Shown here piece by piece: positions 43,758 to 53,137 of a stretch of DNA of 64,000 bases; position 1 is the stretch's first letter; every line of letters starts with the position of its first letter. Location: positions 59,599 through 123,598 of the forward strand of contig OMWN01000067.1 in the NCBI GenBank assembly GCA_900314765.1, read 5' to 3'. The position numbers and the translations under genes were made by a program. The notes under the pieces were generated by a model that saw only the letters and a list, made by a program, of their open reading frames with translations, searched no databases and had not been told where the DNA came from. This DNA is from an uncultured Selenomonadales bacterium (GTDB taxonomy: Bacteria > Bacillota > Negativicutes > Selenomonadales > Selenomonadaceae).

Positions 43758-46523
43758 TTGGAGAAAAAGCGAAATAATAGAATAAAGTCCAACGCTCGTT
43801 CTCGCAAACATACCAAGAGCAAACCCGTCAAGACTGTGGAGGGCAGGAAGCAAGAGATCATTGGCATCGTTTTCATTACGGTCGCCATTATCTCTGCTTG
43901 CGGTCTCTTTGGTCTCAATGTTGGATTTATTGGCGTCTATTTTGCTAATTTCCTAAAATATTTCTTGGGCGTTGGAGCTTTTGTTGCAGTCATTGCCGCC
44001 CTTGCGCAAGGACTGTTCCTTGTGATAAAACATAAGGGTTTTACGCCTTCACTTCAAAGCGGAGCGTTTGCGGCCTTTTATATTTTCTGTCTTGCCATTT
44101 ACCATCATTGGACGATTCCCGTGGGAGAGGAAATATTGCCTTCGAGCCTCGCACCTGGCGGCGGTCTAGCTGGTGGCCTCGTGCTTTTCGTCGTGCGCAA
44201 ATGTTTTGGCGTGGACGGCAGTATCATCGTCCTCTGTACGGGTGCGCTATTGTCTCTTTTGCTTGCCACGAAATGGTCGTTGGCCAATGGCATCAAGAAA
44301 ACAGGCGAAGGCGCTCAGATAGGCATCGATGCTGCGCATAAGGCTATAGAAGCGACGTACGACAAAATCCATAGCAAAAGCATTACGGAGGCGGAGAAGC
44401 CAGAGAAAAGCAGAGCCGATTTCTATGATCAAGAAAAGGACTCCATGTTTGGTGACGCTGTAGAAACGCAACATGATTTGCCTCAGAATAGCGATGATGA
44501 GTACATGGCTTACCTGAAGCAAAACGATAACATGGGAGCAATCAAGACTGCTGATGCGCCCCGTAATGTGTCTGTTTTCAATCCATTCGAGGCTAATGAT
44601 ACTGAGCAGGAAAATGTTCAGCAGTCCGTTGAGATGGACGAGAGCACGAACCCTCTCGCAGCAACATCCGAAGACCATCACGAAGTATTTAAAGATGAAA
44701 TTTTCGTCAATGATAAAGAAAATATTGAAACGGTTGTCACAGATGAGCCAGTCGATATAAAGCCTGTGGAAACATCATCTCAGCCATTTCCCATTGAATA
44801 TTCATCTGATAATAGCGGCGTATCCGATGCACAGTATTTGAGTGAAATCGACGACGATTTCGATGATGCGAAACATTATCTGGATGAAGTTTCTGCTGAT
44901 TCATTCGAACCACAAGATAGGCAAATGTCTGATGTGACAGAGCCTAAATTGGATGAACCTAATTACGGTGCAAATCATGACAGCGCGCCTAGCAATGTCG
45001 AAGATGCTGACGACGCTAACGTTGCTGACAACGTGGTCGACGGCGTGCCAAATGAGACGGCCATACCACAGCAACCAGATTATCAACTGCCTGTTGTGAC
45101 AGAGATTTTACAGAAAAACAGGCGATCTCAGAATTACGCCCTGCAGCAGGAAATCTCAGAAAACGCGCAGATACTCTCGAAGACACTCGAGAATTTCAAG
45201 GTCAAGGCGAAAATTGTCAATGCCTGCCACGGACCTGCGGTCACGCGCTACGAGCTAGAACCCGCTCCAGGCGTAAAGGTCAGCAAAATAACGAACCTTT
45301 CTGATGATATTGCGCTGGCTTTGGCAGCCTCGTCTGTCAGAATCGAGCCGATACAGGGGAAGGCCGCCATCGGCATCGAGGTGCCTAACAAGGAACTGGA
45401 GAGCGTTGGTCTTCGCGATGTCCTTGAGAACAGTGAGTTTTCGAGCGCAAAATCAAAGTTGACGGTCGGGCTCGGCATCGATATCGGAGGCAAGGCCATA
45501 TTCGCGGACATCGCAAAAATGCCTCACTTGCTTGTCGCCGGTGCCACGGGCTCCGGCAAATCCGTCTGCATCAACACCATCATCGCAAGTATTCTTTTCA
45601 AAGCTCGCCCCGATGAGGTCAAGTTCATCCTCATCGATCCGAAAATGGTGGAGCTTTCAAATTACAACGGCATTCCTCATCTGATGGTCCCTGTCGTGAC
45701 GGACGCAAAAAAAGCGGCGTCGGTTTTGAATTGGGCCGTGCAGGAAATGGAAAAACGATATACCAAGTTCGCTGAGACGGGTGTCCGCAACATGGAAGGC
45801 TATAACCAAAAGGTTGCGGCTGACGAGAGAATCCCGTCGATTGTCCTCATAATTGACGAGCTCGCAGATTTGATGATGGTAGCACCGCACGATGTGGAAG
45901 ATGCCATTTGCCGCATCGCACAGAAAGCCAGAGCCGCAGGCATGCATCTCATACTTGCGACGCAGAGGCCGTCAGTCGATGTCATAACAGGCATCATCAA
46001 AGCAAATATCCCTTCGCGCATTTCCTTCGCCGTTTCTTCGCAGATAGATTCGCGCACGATACTCGATATGTCGGGCGCAGAAAAGCTGCTCGGCAAAGGC
46101 GATATGCTCTTTGCGCCTGTCGGCACATTGAAGCCGATAAGGGTACAGGGAGCCTTTGTCGGAGATGATGAGGTCGAGAGACTTTTGGACTTCATCAGAG
46201 CGCAAGGTCATGAGGCCATTCCCGATGAGGAAATCATCAGCTTCACAGAAAATGAGGCTGAGGAAAAAGAAGAAAAGACCGAAAAAAAGCATACACCAAA
46301 AGTGGATGAATTGCTCGGTGATGCTGTCGAGCTTGTTTTGACGAGCGGTCAAGCGTCGACTTCGAGCATACAGAGAAGATTTCGCATCGGTTATACGCGC
46401 GCTGGGCGTCTCGTTGACATCATGGAAAGCCTTCATATCGTCGGTCCGAGCAACGGGAGCAAGCCCCGCGAAATCCTCATGACAAGGGAAGAAGCGATGG
46501 ATGCACTTAAAAACATCGAATAA
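43758..46523 (+). CDS. ftsK: DNA translocase FtsK/SpoIIIE
   Basis: FtsK pumps chromosomal DNA through the closing septum. The 921 residues comprise a basic N-terminus, four membrane segments (about 30-170), an acidic linker (about 200-430, Asp/Glu-rich), and the motor with Walker A G-A-T-G-S-G-K-S near 595, L-I-D-P-K-M-V-E and Walker [11 protein letters not shown]. The C-terminal gamma winged helix (last 65 residues, with R-x-x-x-I-G-Y-T-R-A) reads KOPS/SRS-type DNA signals. TTG 43758 has AGGTGA five bases upstream; GTG 43749 overlaps that site. Confidence 0.94.
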   Translation: MEKKRNNRIKSNARSRKHTKSKPVKTVEGRKQEIIGIVFITVAIISACGLFGLNVGFIGVYFANFLKYFLGVGAFVAVIAALAQGLFLVIKHKGFTPSLQSGAFAAFYIFCLAIYHHWTIPVGEEILPSSLAPGGGLAGGLVLFVVRKCFGVDGSIIVLCTGALLSLLLATKWSLANGIKKTGEGAQIGIDAAHKAIEATYDKIHSKSITEAEKPEKSRADFYDQEKDSMFGDAVETQHDLPQNSDDEYMAYLKQNDNMGAIKTADAPRNVSVFNPFEANDTEQENVQQSVEMDESTNPLAATSEDHHEVFKDEIFVNDKENIETVVTDEPVDIKPVETSSQPFPIEYSSDNSGVSDAQYLSEIDDDFDDAKHYLDEVSADSFEPQDRQMSDVTEPKLDEPNYGANHDSAPSNVEDADDANVADNVVDGVPNETAIPQQPDYQLPVVTEILQKNRRSQNYALQQEISENAQILSKTLENFKVKAKIVNACHGPAVTRYELEPAPGVKVSKITNLSDDIALALAASSVRIEPIQGKAAIGIEVPNKELESVGLRDVLENSEFSSAKSKLTVGLGIDIGGKAIFADIAKMPHLLVAGATGSGKSVCINTIIASILFKARPDEVKFILIDPKMVELSNYNGIPHLMVPVVTDAKKAASVLNWAVQEMEKRYTKFAETGVRNMEGYNQKVAADERIPSIVLIIDELADLMMVAPHDVEDAICRIAQKARAAGMHLILATQRPSVDVITGIIKANIPSRISFAVSSQIDSRTILDMSGAEKLLGKGDMLFAPVGTLKPIRVQGAFVGDDEVERLLDFIRAQGHEAIPDEEIISFTENEAEEKEEKTEKKHTPKVDELLGDAVELVLTSGQASTSSIQRRFRIGYTRAGRLVDIMESLHIVGPSNGSKPREILMTREEAMDALKNIE

Positions 46524-46565
46524 ACGTTAACAATGATAAAGAATGATGAAACACGGAGTGATTTT

Positions 46566-48023
46566 ATGAGACATTTGAATGACAGCAAGCACAGAAACAT
46601 CAGCATGATGATGGATTTGTACGAGCTGACGATGGCCAATGGATATTATCTGACGGGCAACGGCGATAAAAAAGTAGCATTCGACGTTTTCTATCGTCAC
46701 AATCCGGAGAACGGCGGATTTTCCATATTCGCTGGGCTCGAGCAAGTGCTTGAATATCTTGAGGACATGCACTTTGACCCAGAGGACATAGAATATTTGC
46801 GTAGCCTCAATCTTTTCGATGAAGGATTTTTGAACTATCTTTCTGATTTCAAATTCCACGGCGACATTTACGCTTTCCCAGAAGGCACCATCATGTACCC
46901 AGGCGAGCCAATACTCACTGTCGTTGGCAATCTGATTGAGACGCAGATGATAGAGACAGAGGTCCTCGCTCAGATCAATCATCAGTCGCTCATAGCGACG
47001 AAGGCGAGACGCATCGTGCGCGCGGCGGGCAGTCGTCCCGTGTCTGATTTCGGTGCACGGCGCGCCCATAATAACGACGCGGCAATATACGGCGCCAGAG
47101 CTTCGTATATCGGCGGTGTCGTCGGTACGGCGACAGTCGCGGCAGGTCAGTATTTCAATCTGCCCGTCGGTGGAACGATGGCGCATAGCTGGGTCATGTA
47201 CTACAACGATGAGCTCGAGTCTTTCCGCGAATTCGCGAGACTGTACCCCGATAACTGCATATTGCTTATCGACACATACGACGTTCTGAAGTCGGGACTG
47301 CCAAACGCCATAAAGGTCTTTGAGGAAATGAAGGCGAATGGCGTAAAGTCGAAAAACTATGGCATACGCATAGACAGCGGCGACCTCGCGTATCTCACGA
47401 AGAAGGTTCGCAAAGCACTCGACGCTGCGGGCTTCAGCGACGCGAAAATCGTCATATCGAACAGCCTTGATGAGTATACGATCACTTCGATACTCAGCCA
47501 AGGCGGGCAGGTCAATTCGTTTGGCGTGGGCGAGCGCATGATAACGTCAAAGACCGATCCCGTTTTTGGCGCTGTGTACAAGATGTGTGCCGTCGACGAA
47601 AATGGCGAGATGATGCCGCGCATAAAAGTGTCTGAGGTCATAGAAAAAGTCACAAACCCCGGACTCAAGGAAGTCTATCGCATCTATGATGAAAACGGTC
47701 GAGCAACGGCAGAGCTCATCGCCAAAAAAGGTGAGGACATCAATGTCGATGGCCCAGATGAATTCATCGACACGGACAGGCCGTGGAAGGTAAGACATTT
47801 CCAAAAGTGCACAGCGAAGAAACTACAAAAGCTCATGATGAAGGACGGCAAGCGCACAAGTGAGCCGCAGAATGTGAAAGACATTGCCGCATTCGTCAAA
47901 GAGCAGCTTTCGACAGAGATATGGGAAGAGGAGCAGCGCTTCGAGAATCCGCACAAACACTTCATGGACATGACACCTGACTACTACAAAATGAAAATGA
48001 GCATGCTCAGCAAAGAGGTATGA
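46566..48023 (+). CDS. pncB: Nicotinate phosphoribosyltransferase
   Basis: PncB joins nicotinate to PRPP in NAD salvage. The 485-residue length is that of the Firmicute type. Motifs are M-D-L-Y-E-L-T-M-A-x-G-Y-Y at the start, S-D-F-G-A-R-R-A, the phosphorylated-His region G-T-M-A-H-S-W-V, R-I-D-S-G-D-L-A-Y and S-N-S-L-D-E. ATG 46566 is preferred for its GGAGTG site; an in-frame ATG at 46533 would add 11 residues. Confidence 0.93.
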   Translation: MRHLNDSKHRNISMMMDLYELTMANGYYLTGNGDKKVAFDVFYRHNPENGGFSIFAGLEQVLEYLEDMHFDPEDIEYLRSLNLFDEGFLNYLSDFKFHGDIYAFPEGTIMYPGEPILTVVGNLIETQMIETEVLAQINHQSLIATKARRIVRAAGSRPVSDFGARRAHNNDAAIYGARASYIGGVVGTATVAAGQYFNLPVGGTMAHSWVMYYNDELESFREFARLYPDNCILLIDTYDVLKSGLPNAIKVFEEMKANGVKSKNYGIRIDSGDLAYLTKKVRKALDAAGFSDAKIVISNSLDEYTITSILSQGGQVNSFGVGERMITSKTDPVFGAVYKMCAVDENGEMMPRIKVSEVIEKVTNPGLKEVYRIYDENGRATAELIAKKGEDINVDGPDEFIDTDRPWKVRHFQKCTAKKLQKLMMKDGKRTSEPQNVKDIAAFVKEQLSTEIWEEEQRFENPHKHFMDMTPDYYKMKMSMLSKEV

Positions 48024-48058
48024 TTTACTGAGATTATTTTGTGTTCCAATATATTTAC

Positions 48059-48107
48059 GGAAATGCTGGTGATCTGCAAATGCTTCTTTCGATTAATCGG
48101 CGTTTCC
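48059..48107. repeat. Short palindromic element related to the rpsO MITE-like repeat
   Basis: The 49-bp element begins GGAAATGCTGGTGAT (48059) and ends with ATTAATCGGCGTTTCC (48092-48107). The reverse complement of the right end, GGAAACGCCGATTAAT, differs by one base from the left end of the palindrome at 63008 (GGAAACGCTGATTAAT). The centre is short and differs. It looks like an internally deleted copy and lies in the 109 bases between pncB and the phosphofructokinase gene. Confidence 0.6.
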
Positions 48108-48132
48108 CCACTTTTGAAAGCGAGGTATCATT

Positions 48133-49386
48133 ATGAACGAGAGTAACAAAAAAAAGACGGTTGCCATTGTTTGCGGTGGTGGTCCGGCGCCCGGCATCAA
48201 TGCTGTCATTGCGGCAGTGACGCTGAGGGCACGCAACGTTGGATTTGATGTTATTGGAATTTATGATGGATTTTCACATCTTGCCAAAAGGGAAAAGAAA
48301 TATATTAAGCTGACACAGGACGAAGTGAGCAGAATTTCCATCATGGGCGGCTCGATACTGCACATGTCGCGCTACAATCCAACGAAGAGCGCGGATGATT
48401 TGAAGAATGTCGTCGAGACACTGACAGAGCTTGGCGTCAATTATCTCGTGACCATCGGCGGCGATGATACCGCATTCAGCGCAGCTGCTGTCTCATCGTA
48501 TGCGAAAGAACATGGCGGTGCAATCAATGTCGTTCATGTGCCGAAGACGATTGACGACGACTTGCCGTTGCCCGAAGGCGTTCCGACATTTGGATTTGAG
48601 ACAGCGCGCGAAATGGGGGCGAGAGAGGCGACGAATCTCGTCGAAGATGCGCGTACATCGAGAAACCGTTGGTATTTTGCCGTGGCAATGGGGCGCACGG
48701 CTGGCCATCTCGCATTGGGCATCGGCAGTGCAGCAGGTGCGGATGTGACCGTGATTCCAGAGGAGTTTGGCGCGCAGAAAATTTCGCTGCAGAGAGTCGT
48801 TGACATCATCACAGGCTCGATAATGAAGTCATACTTCAACGGCAAAGATCACGGCGTCGCTGTCATCGCTGAAGGCGTCATAGAGAAAATCGAGCAAGCA
48901 GACCTCGAAAAGCTCGGCAATGTTGAGCTCGACGAGCACGGCCATATACGTTACTCCGAGCTAGACTTTGGCAACATATTGAAAAAATCCGTGTCACGCG
49001 AGCTTAAAAAATATGGAAAGAAAATCACGATTGTCTCGAAGGACATCGGCTATGAGCTACGTTGCTCGTCGCCCATCTCGTATGACATCGAATATGCGAG
49101 GTCTCTCGGATGTGAGGCCGTCAATTTCTTGGCCGCAGGGAAATCTGGCGCGATGATTTCCATACAAAATGAATCATCGGAGCCGATGTATTTTGATGAC
49201 ATCAAGGACCCGAAGACGGGGAAGACAAAAGTGAGACGCGTCAATACAGCGTCGCTTCGCTACAAAGTTGCACGCGACTACATGACGCGCATCGAAAAGA
49301 GCGACCTCGACAACGCCTCGCTTGCAGAGACGTACGACATGACAATCGACGAGTTCAAGAAGCGCTTTGGCTATCTCTTTGAATAA
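48133..49386 (+). CDS. pfp: PPi-type 6-phosphofructokinase
   Basis: This 417-residue enzyme phosphorylates fructose 6-phosphate in glycolysis. Two diagnostic positions point to pyrophosphate rather than ATP as donor: G-G-D-D-T at 109-113, where ATP enzymes have G-G-D-G, and P-K-T-I-D at 137-141, where ATP enzymes have P-G-T-I-D. The proton-abstracting Asp is retained, but the motif reads T-I-D-D-D instead of the common T-I-D-N-D. The M-G-R-T-A-G-H-L-A segment fits the short PFP/PFK group of anaerobes. PPi-type PFK reactions are reversible. The donor is inferred from family rules, not tested. Confidence 0.85.
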   Translation: MNESNKKKTVAIVCGGGPAPGINAVIAAVTLRARNVGFDVIGIYDGFSHLAKREKKYIKLTQDEVSRISIMGGSILHMSRYNPTKSADDLKNVVETLTELGVNYLVTIGGDDTAFSAAAVSSYAKEHGGAINVVHVPKTIDDDLPLPEGVPTFGFETAREMGAREATNLVEDARTSRNRWYFAVAMGRTAGHLALGIGSAAGADVTVIPEEFGAQKISLQRVVDIITGSIMKSYFNGKDHGVAVIAEGVIEKIEQADLEKLGNVELDEHGHIRYSELDFGNILKKSVSRELKKYGKKITIVSKDIGYELRCSSPISYDIEYARSLGCEAVNFLAAGKSGAMISIQNESSEPMYFDDIKDPKTGKTKVRRVNTASLRYKVARDYMTRIEKSDLDNASLAETYDMTIDEFKKRFGYLFE

Positions 49387-49422
49387 AGTCGAATGATTAA
49401 TGATGATTTCGAAATTAATTTC

Positions 49423-49451
49423 TTGAAATCGATTTAAGCTTATGATATAAT
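49423..49451 (+). promoter_or_regulatory. Promoter of rpsB
   Basis: TTGAAA at 49423-49428 and a perfect TATAAT at 49446-49451 are 17 bases apart. The transcript would start near 49458, giving a leader of about 100 bases. Confidence 0.8.
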
Positions 49452-49457
49452 GCCACA

Positions 49458-49558
49458 TGGTGTTTAAAACACACGCGGGAGGATGGCTGTCCTGTACCTC
49501 TCTCGAGGCGGAAACAGACGATGAGTCCTGCGGAGGAAAAAACAGGAGGTGTATTTTC
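49458..49558 (+). promoter_or_regulatory. Structured leader of rpsB, possible S2 autoregulatory site
   Basis: The leader can fold into a small hairpin (GTGTT and AACAC near 49461-49473). A multi-branched element follows, in which CGCGGGA pairs with TCCTGCG and encloses a CCTC/GAGG hairpin and a CTGT/ACAG stem. Ribosomal protein operons often carry leaders that bind their own product. A frame in phase with rpsB is open through the leader, but it is structured and AGGAGGTG marks the real start at 49559. Confidence 0.45.
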
Positions 49559-50284
49559 ATGGCAATGATATCCATGAAGCAGTTACTCGAGGCAGGTGTC
49601 CATTTCGGACATCAGACAAGGCGTTGGAATCCGAAAATGGCGAAGTACATTTTCACGGAGCGCAACGGCATTTACATCATCGATCTTCAGAAGACGGTTC
49701 GCAAGGTTGATGAGGCGTACAATTTCCTGAGGGGAATTGCACAGGAAGGCAAGTCGGTCCTTTTCGTTGGCACGAAGAAGCAGGCTCAGGAGTCTGTTCG
49801 CGAGGAGGCAACGAAAGCTGGCCAGTTCTATGTCAATGAGCGTTGGCTCGGCGGCATGCTGACGAATTTCCAGACGATTCAGAAGCGTATTTTGAGGCTC
49901 AAAGAGCTCGAGCAGATGGAGCAGGATGGGACTTTCGACGTTCTCACGAAGAAGGAAGTTCAGGCACTTCGTCACGAGATGGAGAAGCTCGAGAAATATC
50001 TCGGCGGCATCAAGGAAATGAACAAGCTTCCAGGTGCTCTTTTCATCGTCGATCCGCGCAAGGAGCGCATCGCTGTGGCAGAGGCACGCAAGCTTCACAT
50101 TCCAATAGTGGCTATTGTCGATACGAACTGCGATCCAGATGAGATTGATTATGTAATTCCAGGCAACGATGACGCAATTCGCGCTGTTCGTCTTCTTACC
50201 GGACGCATGGCGGATGCTGTTGCTGAGGGACGCCAGGGGCAGGATACTCCTGCTGAAGAGGAGACCGAAAAGGTTGCTGAGTAA
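49559..50284 (+). CDS. rpsB: 30S ribosomal protein S2
   Basis: S2 binds the small-subunit head-body hinge and is needed for S1 binding. The 241-residue protein has the hallmarks [28 protein letters not shown] and D-T-N-C-D-P-D. It ends in an acidic tail. ATG 49559 has AGGAGGTG seven bases upstream. A terminator follows, so tsf has partly separate expression. Confidence 0.97.
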   Translation: MAMISMKQLLEAGVHFGHQTRRWNPKMAKYIFTERNGIYIIDLQKTVRKVDEAYNFLRGIAQEGKSVLFVGTKKQAQESVREEATKAGQFYVNERWLGGMLTNFQTIQKRILRLKELEQMEQDGTFDVLTKKEVQALRHEMEKLEKYLGGIKEMNKLPGALFIVDPRKERIAVAEARKLHIPIVAIVDTNCDPDEIDYVIPGNDDAIRAVRLLTGRMADAVAEGRQGQDTPAEEETEKVAE

Positions 50285-50322
50285 TACGGCTTTTTGAGTC
50301 AATTTACTATGAGTGAAATGAA

Positions 50323-50358
50323 AAGGGGTAGGGGAGATATCCCTTGCCCCTTTCTTTT
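50323..50358 (+). terminator. Terminator between rpsB and tsf
   Basis: A stem pairs 50323-50328 with 50347-50352 and 50330-50333 with 50341-50344, with a small internal mismatch and a seven-base loop. TTTCTTTT follows. It can end or attenuate the rpsB transcript before tsf. Confidence 0.75.
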
Positions 50359-50389
50359 ATGAGATTTAATGTATTTATTTGGTATTTAT

Positions 50390-50419
50390 TTGGTTTTTAT
50401 TTCTAATAATTTGGATAAT
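50390..50419 (+). promoter_or_regulatory. Candidate promoter of tsf
   Basis: TTGGTT at 50390-50395 and GATAAT at 50414-50419 are 18 bases apart, in a very AT-rich gap after the rpsB terminator. The tsf start is 26 bases further. Confidence 0.5.
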
Positions 50420-50445
50420 ATAAAAATTTGAAAGAGGGAAAATAC

Positions 50446-51318
50446 ATGGCAAAGATTACCGCTGCAATGGTCAAAGAGCTCCGCGAGAAGACGGGCGCTG
50501 GCATGATGGACTGCAAAAAGGCACTGACAGAGACTGACGGAGATCAGCAGAAGGCAATAGATTATTTGAGAGAAAAAGGCATCTCCAAGGCTGAGAAGAA
50601 GGCTGGCCGTATTGCAGCAGAGGGTGCTGTCGGCGCGTATATCAATGATGATGCGACTGTCGGTGCTGTTGTTGAAATCAACTGCGAGACGGACTTCGTT
50701 GCAAATACCGATAATTTCCATGCGCTCGTGAACAAGATTGCAAAGCACATCGCTGACACGAATCCTGCTGACCTCGACGCGCTGAAGAACAGCGAGCTCG
50801 ATGGCAAGAAGGTTTCTGATGTCGTCACCGAGGCGATTGCAAGCATCGGCGAGAAAGTCGACATCCGTCGCTTCGTCCGCTATGAGGCGCCGAACGGCAA
50901 AGTATTCAGCTACATCCACATGGGTGGAAAAATCGGCGTGCTCGTCGAACTTTCCGGCGGCAGCGATGAACTCGGCAAAGACATCGCAATGCAGATTGCT
51001 GCGTCGAACCCGACGTGCGTGGATCGTGCAAGCGTTGATCCTGCTGCTCTCAATCACGAGCGTGAAGTTCTCAGAAAGCAGGCACTCGAGGAAGGCAAGC
51101 CAGAGAAAATAGTTGACAAGATGGTCGAAGGCCGCATAAAGAAGTACTACAAAGAGGTCTGCCTGCTCGAGCAGCCATTTGTCAAGGACCCGGACAAGGA
51201 CGTTCAGGCTGTGCTCGGCGATGTGAAGGCTGTGCGTTTCACCCGCTATCAGCTCGGCGAAGGCATCGAAAAGAAGCAGGAAGACTTTGCGGCTGAGGTC
51301 ATGGCTCAGGTAAAATAA
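50446..51318 (+). CDS. tsf: Translation elongation factor Ts
   Basis: EF-Ts recycles EF-Tu-GDP. The 290-residue protein has the N-terminal UBA-like domain with [15 protein letters not shown] and the core motif [11 protein letters not shown]. Length and domains are normal. ATG 50446 follows GAGGGA; an in-frame ATG 18 bases upstream overlaps that site. Confidence 0.97.
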   Translation: MAKITAAMVKELREKTGAGMMDCKKALTETDGDQQKAIDYLREKGISKAEKKAGRIAAEGAVGAYINDDATVGAVVEINCETDFVANTDNFHALVNKIAKHIADTNPADLDALKNSELDGKKVSDVVTEAIASIGEKVDIRRFVRYEAPNGKVFSYIHMGGKIGVLVELSGGSDELGKDIAMQIAASNPTCVDRASVDPAALNHEREVLRKQALEEGKPEKIVDKMVEGRIKKYYKEVCLLEQPFVKDPDKDVQAVLGDVKAVRFTRYQLGEGIEKKQEDFAAEVMAQVK

Positions 51319-51343
51319 GCGGATTCGATTGGAGGGCTTATAT

Positions 51344-52072
51344 TTGAGTACTGCAAATTATCATAGGGTAGTATTAAAATTAAGCGGTGAATCTCTTGCT
51401 GGAGACCAGGGATTTGGCATTAATCCCGTTGTCGTTGAAGACATCGCCATTCAGATAAAGAAAATACGTGAGCATAACATCGACTGCGCTGTCGTCGTCG
51501 GCGGCGGCAATATTTGGCGCGGCCTTGCTGGAAGCGCAAAGGGCATGGATCGCGCAACGGCTGACTACATGGGCATGCTCGCGACGGTCATGAATGCTCT
51601 CGCTGTGCAGGATGCCCTCGAAAAAATCCATGTTGCCTCGAGGGTGCAGAGCGCCATTGAGATGCGCGCTGTCGCTGAGCCGTATATCAGACGCAAGGCC
51701 ATACGCCACATGGAGAAAGGTCGCGTCGTGATATTTGCGGCAGGCACGGGCAATCCGTATTTCTCGACTGATACGACGGCGGCATTGAGGGCAGCAGAGA
51801 TTGAAGCGGATGTCATTCTCATGGGCAAGAAGAATACGGATGGCGTCTACGACTCTGATCCAAATAAGAATCCAAATGCGAAAATGTTTGACAAGCTCGA
51901 GTATATCGAAGTCCTGCAGCGTGGCCTTCAAGTAATGGACTCGACTGCGACGAGCCTGTGCATGGACAATAATATCCCGATTGTTGTTTTCAATATTGAC
52001 CCACATGAAAATCTGGTCAGGGCAGCTCTCGGAGAAGAAATAGGCACAACAATAGGGGGGCGCAAAAAATGA
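51344..52072 (+). CDS. pyrH: Uridylate kinase
   Basis: PyrH phosphorylates UMP to UDP and is the bacterial-specific UMP kinase. The 242-residue protein has L-K-L-S-G-E near the start, [18 protein letters not shown] and [16 protein letters not shown] 51344 is preferred, with GGAGGG eight bases upstream. The stop overlaps the frr start. Confidence 0.96.
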   Translation: MSTANYHRVVLKLSGESLAGDQGFGINPVVVEDIAIQIKKIREHNIDCAVVVGGGNIWRGLAGSAKGMDRATADYMGMLATVMNALAVQDALEKIHVASRVQSAIEMRAVAEPYIRRKAIRHMEKGRVVIFAAGTGNPYFSTDTTAALRAAEIEADVILMGKKNTDGVYDSDPNKNPNAKMFDKLEYIEVLQRGLQVMDSTATSLCMDNNIPIVVFNIDPHENLVRAALGEEIGTTIGGRKK

Positions 52073-52626
52073 TCAAGGACATCAAGGAAAACCATGAAGA
52101 CCGTATGAAAAAAACGATTGATGCGTTGAAGCGTGAGCTTGCATCTCTTCGTGCGGGGCGTGCCACGCCGGCACTTCTCGAAAAGGTGTCCGTTGATTAT
52201 TACGGCACGCAGACGCCTGTCAATCAAGTGGCAAAAGTCTCCGTACCGGAACCGCGCATGATTGTCATCCAACCGTGGGAAAAGACGATGCTCAAGGAAA
52301 TCGAAAAGGCTATCATGAAGTCTGACCTCGGGCTCACGCCGAACTCTGACGGCAATGCCATACGCCTCGCGATTCCTTCTCTGACGACTGAGCGTCGTGC
52401 TGAGCTCAAAAAAGGCGTCAACAAAAAAGCGGAGGAAGCAAAGGTCGCTCTGCGCAATATAAGGCGTGATGCCAACGATGCCATAAAGAAAATGGAGAAA
52501 TCCAAAGAGGCAACGGAGGACGAAGCTAAAAAAGGTCAGGACGACATGCAGAAGATGACTGACAAATATGTCAAGATGGTTGACAGCATAAAGGACCTCA
52601 AGGAAAAGGAAATAATGGAAGTTTGA
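52069..52626 (+). CDS. frr: Ribosome recycling factor
   Basis: RRF splits the post-termination ribosome together with EF-G. The 185-residue protein has the typical [10 protein letters not shown] and V-P-E-P-R-M motifs and the conserved R-R-D-A-N-D central to the RRF helix bundle. It overlaps pyrH by four bases and its stop overlaps the next start. Confidence 0.97.
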   Translation: MIKDIKENHEDRMKKTIDALKRELASLRAGRATPALLEKVSVDYYGTQTPVNQVAKVSVPEPRMIVIQPWEKTMLKEIEKAIMKSDLGLTPNSDGNAIRLAIPSLTTERRAELKKGVNKKAEEAKVALRNIRRDANDAIKKMEKSKEATEDEAKKGQDDMQKMTDKYVKMVDSIKDLKEKEIMEV

Positions 52627-52904
52627 TGATGCCGTCGACACCTGAGCATATCGATGTGACCTGCATGAAGCTAGATGAAGCGGCTTCATTGCTTGAATCC
52701 GAGAACGTAAAGTATAAGATTTCTAAAACGAGTCCACCTCGTCCGCTGCGACATCATTTTGCAGTTGACGATAGTTGCCTCTATGTTGTGAGGCAATCAT
52801 TTGCAGAGGACGGTTTATGCCTGCTCACCGTGGCGGCAAAACAGGTTAAGCTTTTAAGCGACAACGCGAAAGGAGGCGGAGAACATGGCTTACAAAATCG
52901 GTGA
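52626..52904 (+). CDS. Small protein of unknown function, PASTA-like segment
   Basis: This 92-residue product is not recognised. It begins in the frr stop codon (TGATG) and its last 20 bases overlap the ferredoxin gene, so it is tightly coupled to both. The segment L-D-E-A-A-S-L-L-E-S-E-N-V-K-Y-K-I resembles one PASTA repeat in length and pattern, but there is no membrane segment or signal peptide. Four Cys residues are not in a metal-binding spacing. The C-terminal part overlaps the ferredoxin ribosome site. Coupling suggests a role with frr or the ferredoxin; no function is assigned. Confidence 0.6.
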   Translation: MMPSTPEHIDVTCMKLDEAASLLESENVKYKISKTSPPRPLRHHFAVDDSCLYVVRQSFAEDGLCLLTVAAKQVKLLSDNAKGGGEHGLQNR

Positions 52905-53055
52905 TGACTGCATCCAGTGCGGTTCATGCGCTGCAACATGCCCAGTAGGAGCTATCTCTGAGGGAGAGTCCCACTATGAGATCGATCCGGACAAGTGTGT
53001 TGAGTGCGGCGCCTGCGCAGCAGGTTGCCCGGTTTCCGCTATTGCGGCTCCTTGA
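52885..53055 (+). CDS. 2[4Fe-4S] ferredoxin
   Basis: This 56-residue clostridial-type ferredoxin has two C-x2-C-x2-C-x3-C-P motifs (C-I-Q-C-G-S-C-A-A-T-C-P and C-V-E-C-G-A-C-A-A-G-C-P), so it holds two [4Fe-4S] clusters and carries low-potential electrons. AAAGGAGGCGGAG lies immediately upstream of ATG 52885. It overlaps the preceding gene by 20 bases. The MEP-pathway enzyme IspG encoded downstream needs reduced ferredoxin or flavodoxin, which makes this a plausible partner. Confidence 0.95.
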   Translation: MAYKIGDDCIQCGSCAATCPVGAISEGESHYEIDPDKCVECGACAAGCPVSAIAAP

Positions 53056-53076
53056 TTAGTGAAAACTTGAATGAGG

Positions 53077-53116
53077 AAGCCCCTCTTGAACAGATTTAAG
53101 AGGGGCTTATTTTTTT
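53077..53116 (+). terminator. Strong terminator after the ferredoxin gene
   Basis: A perfect 11-bp stem (53077-53087 with 53098-53108) and a ten-base loop are followed by a run of seven T (53110-53116). The next start codon is only 22 bases away, so uppS must rely on read-through or an unrecognised promoter. Confidence 0.9.
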
Positions 53117-53137
53117 CATTGCAGGGGATTTACATTT

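Noticed and set aside
49500..49535. GGAAAC and GATGAGTCC near each other in the rpsB leader suggested a hammerhead ribozyme.
   Set aside because: The conserved CTGATGA core is not matched and the order of core elements and stems is wrong. The bases fit the leader stems instead.
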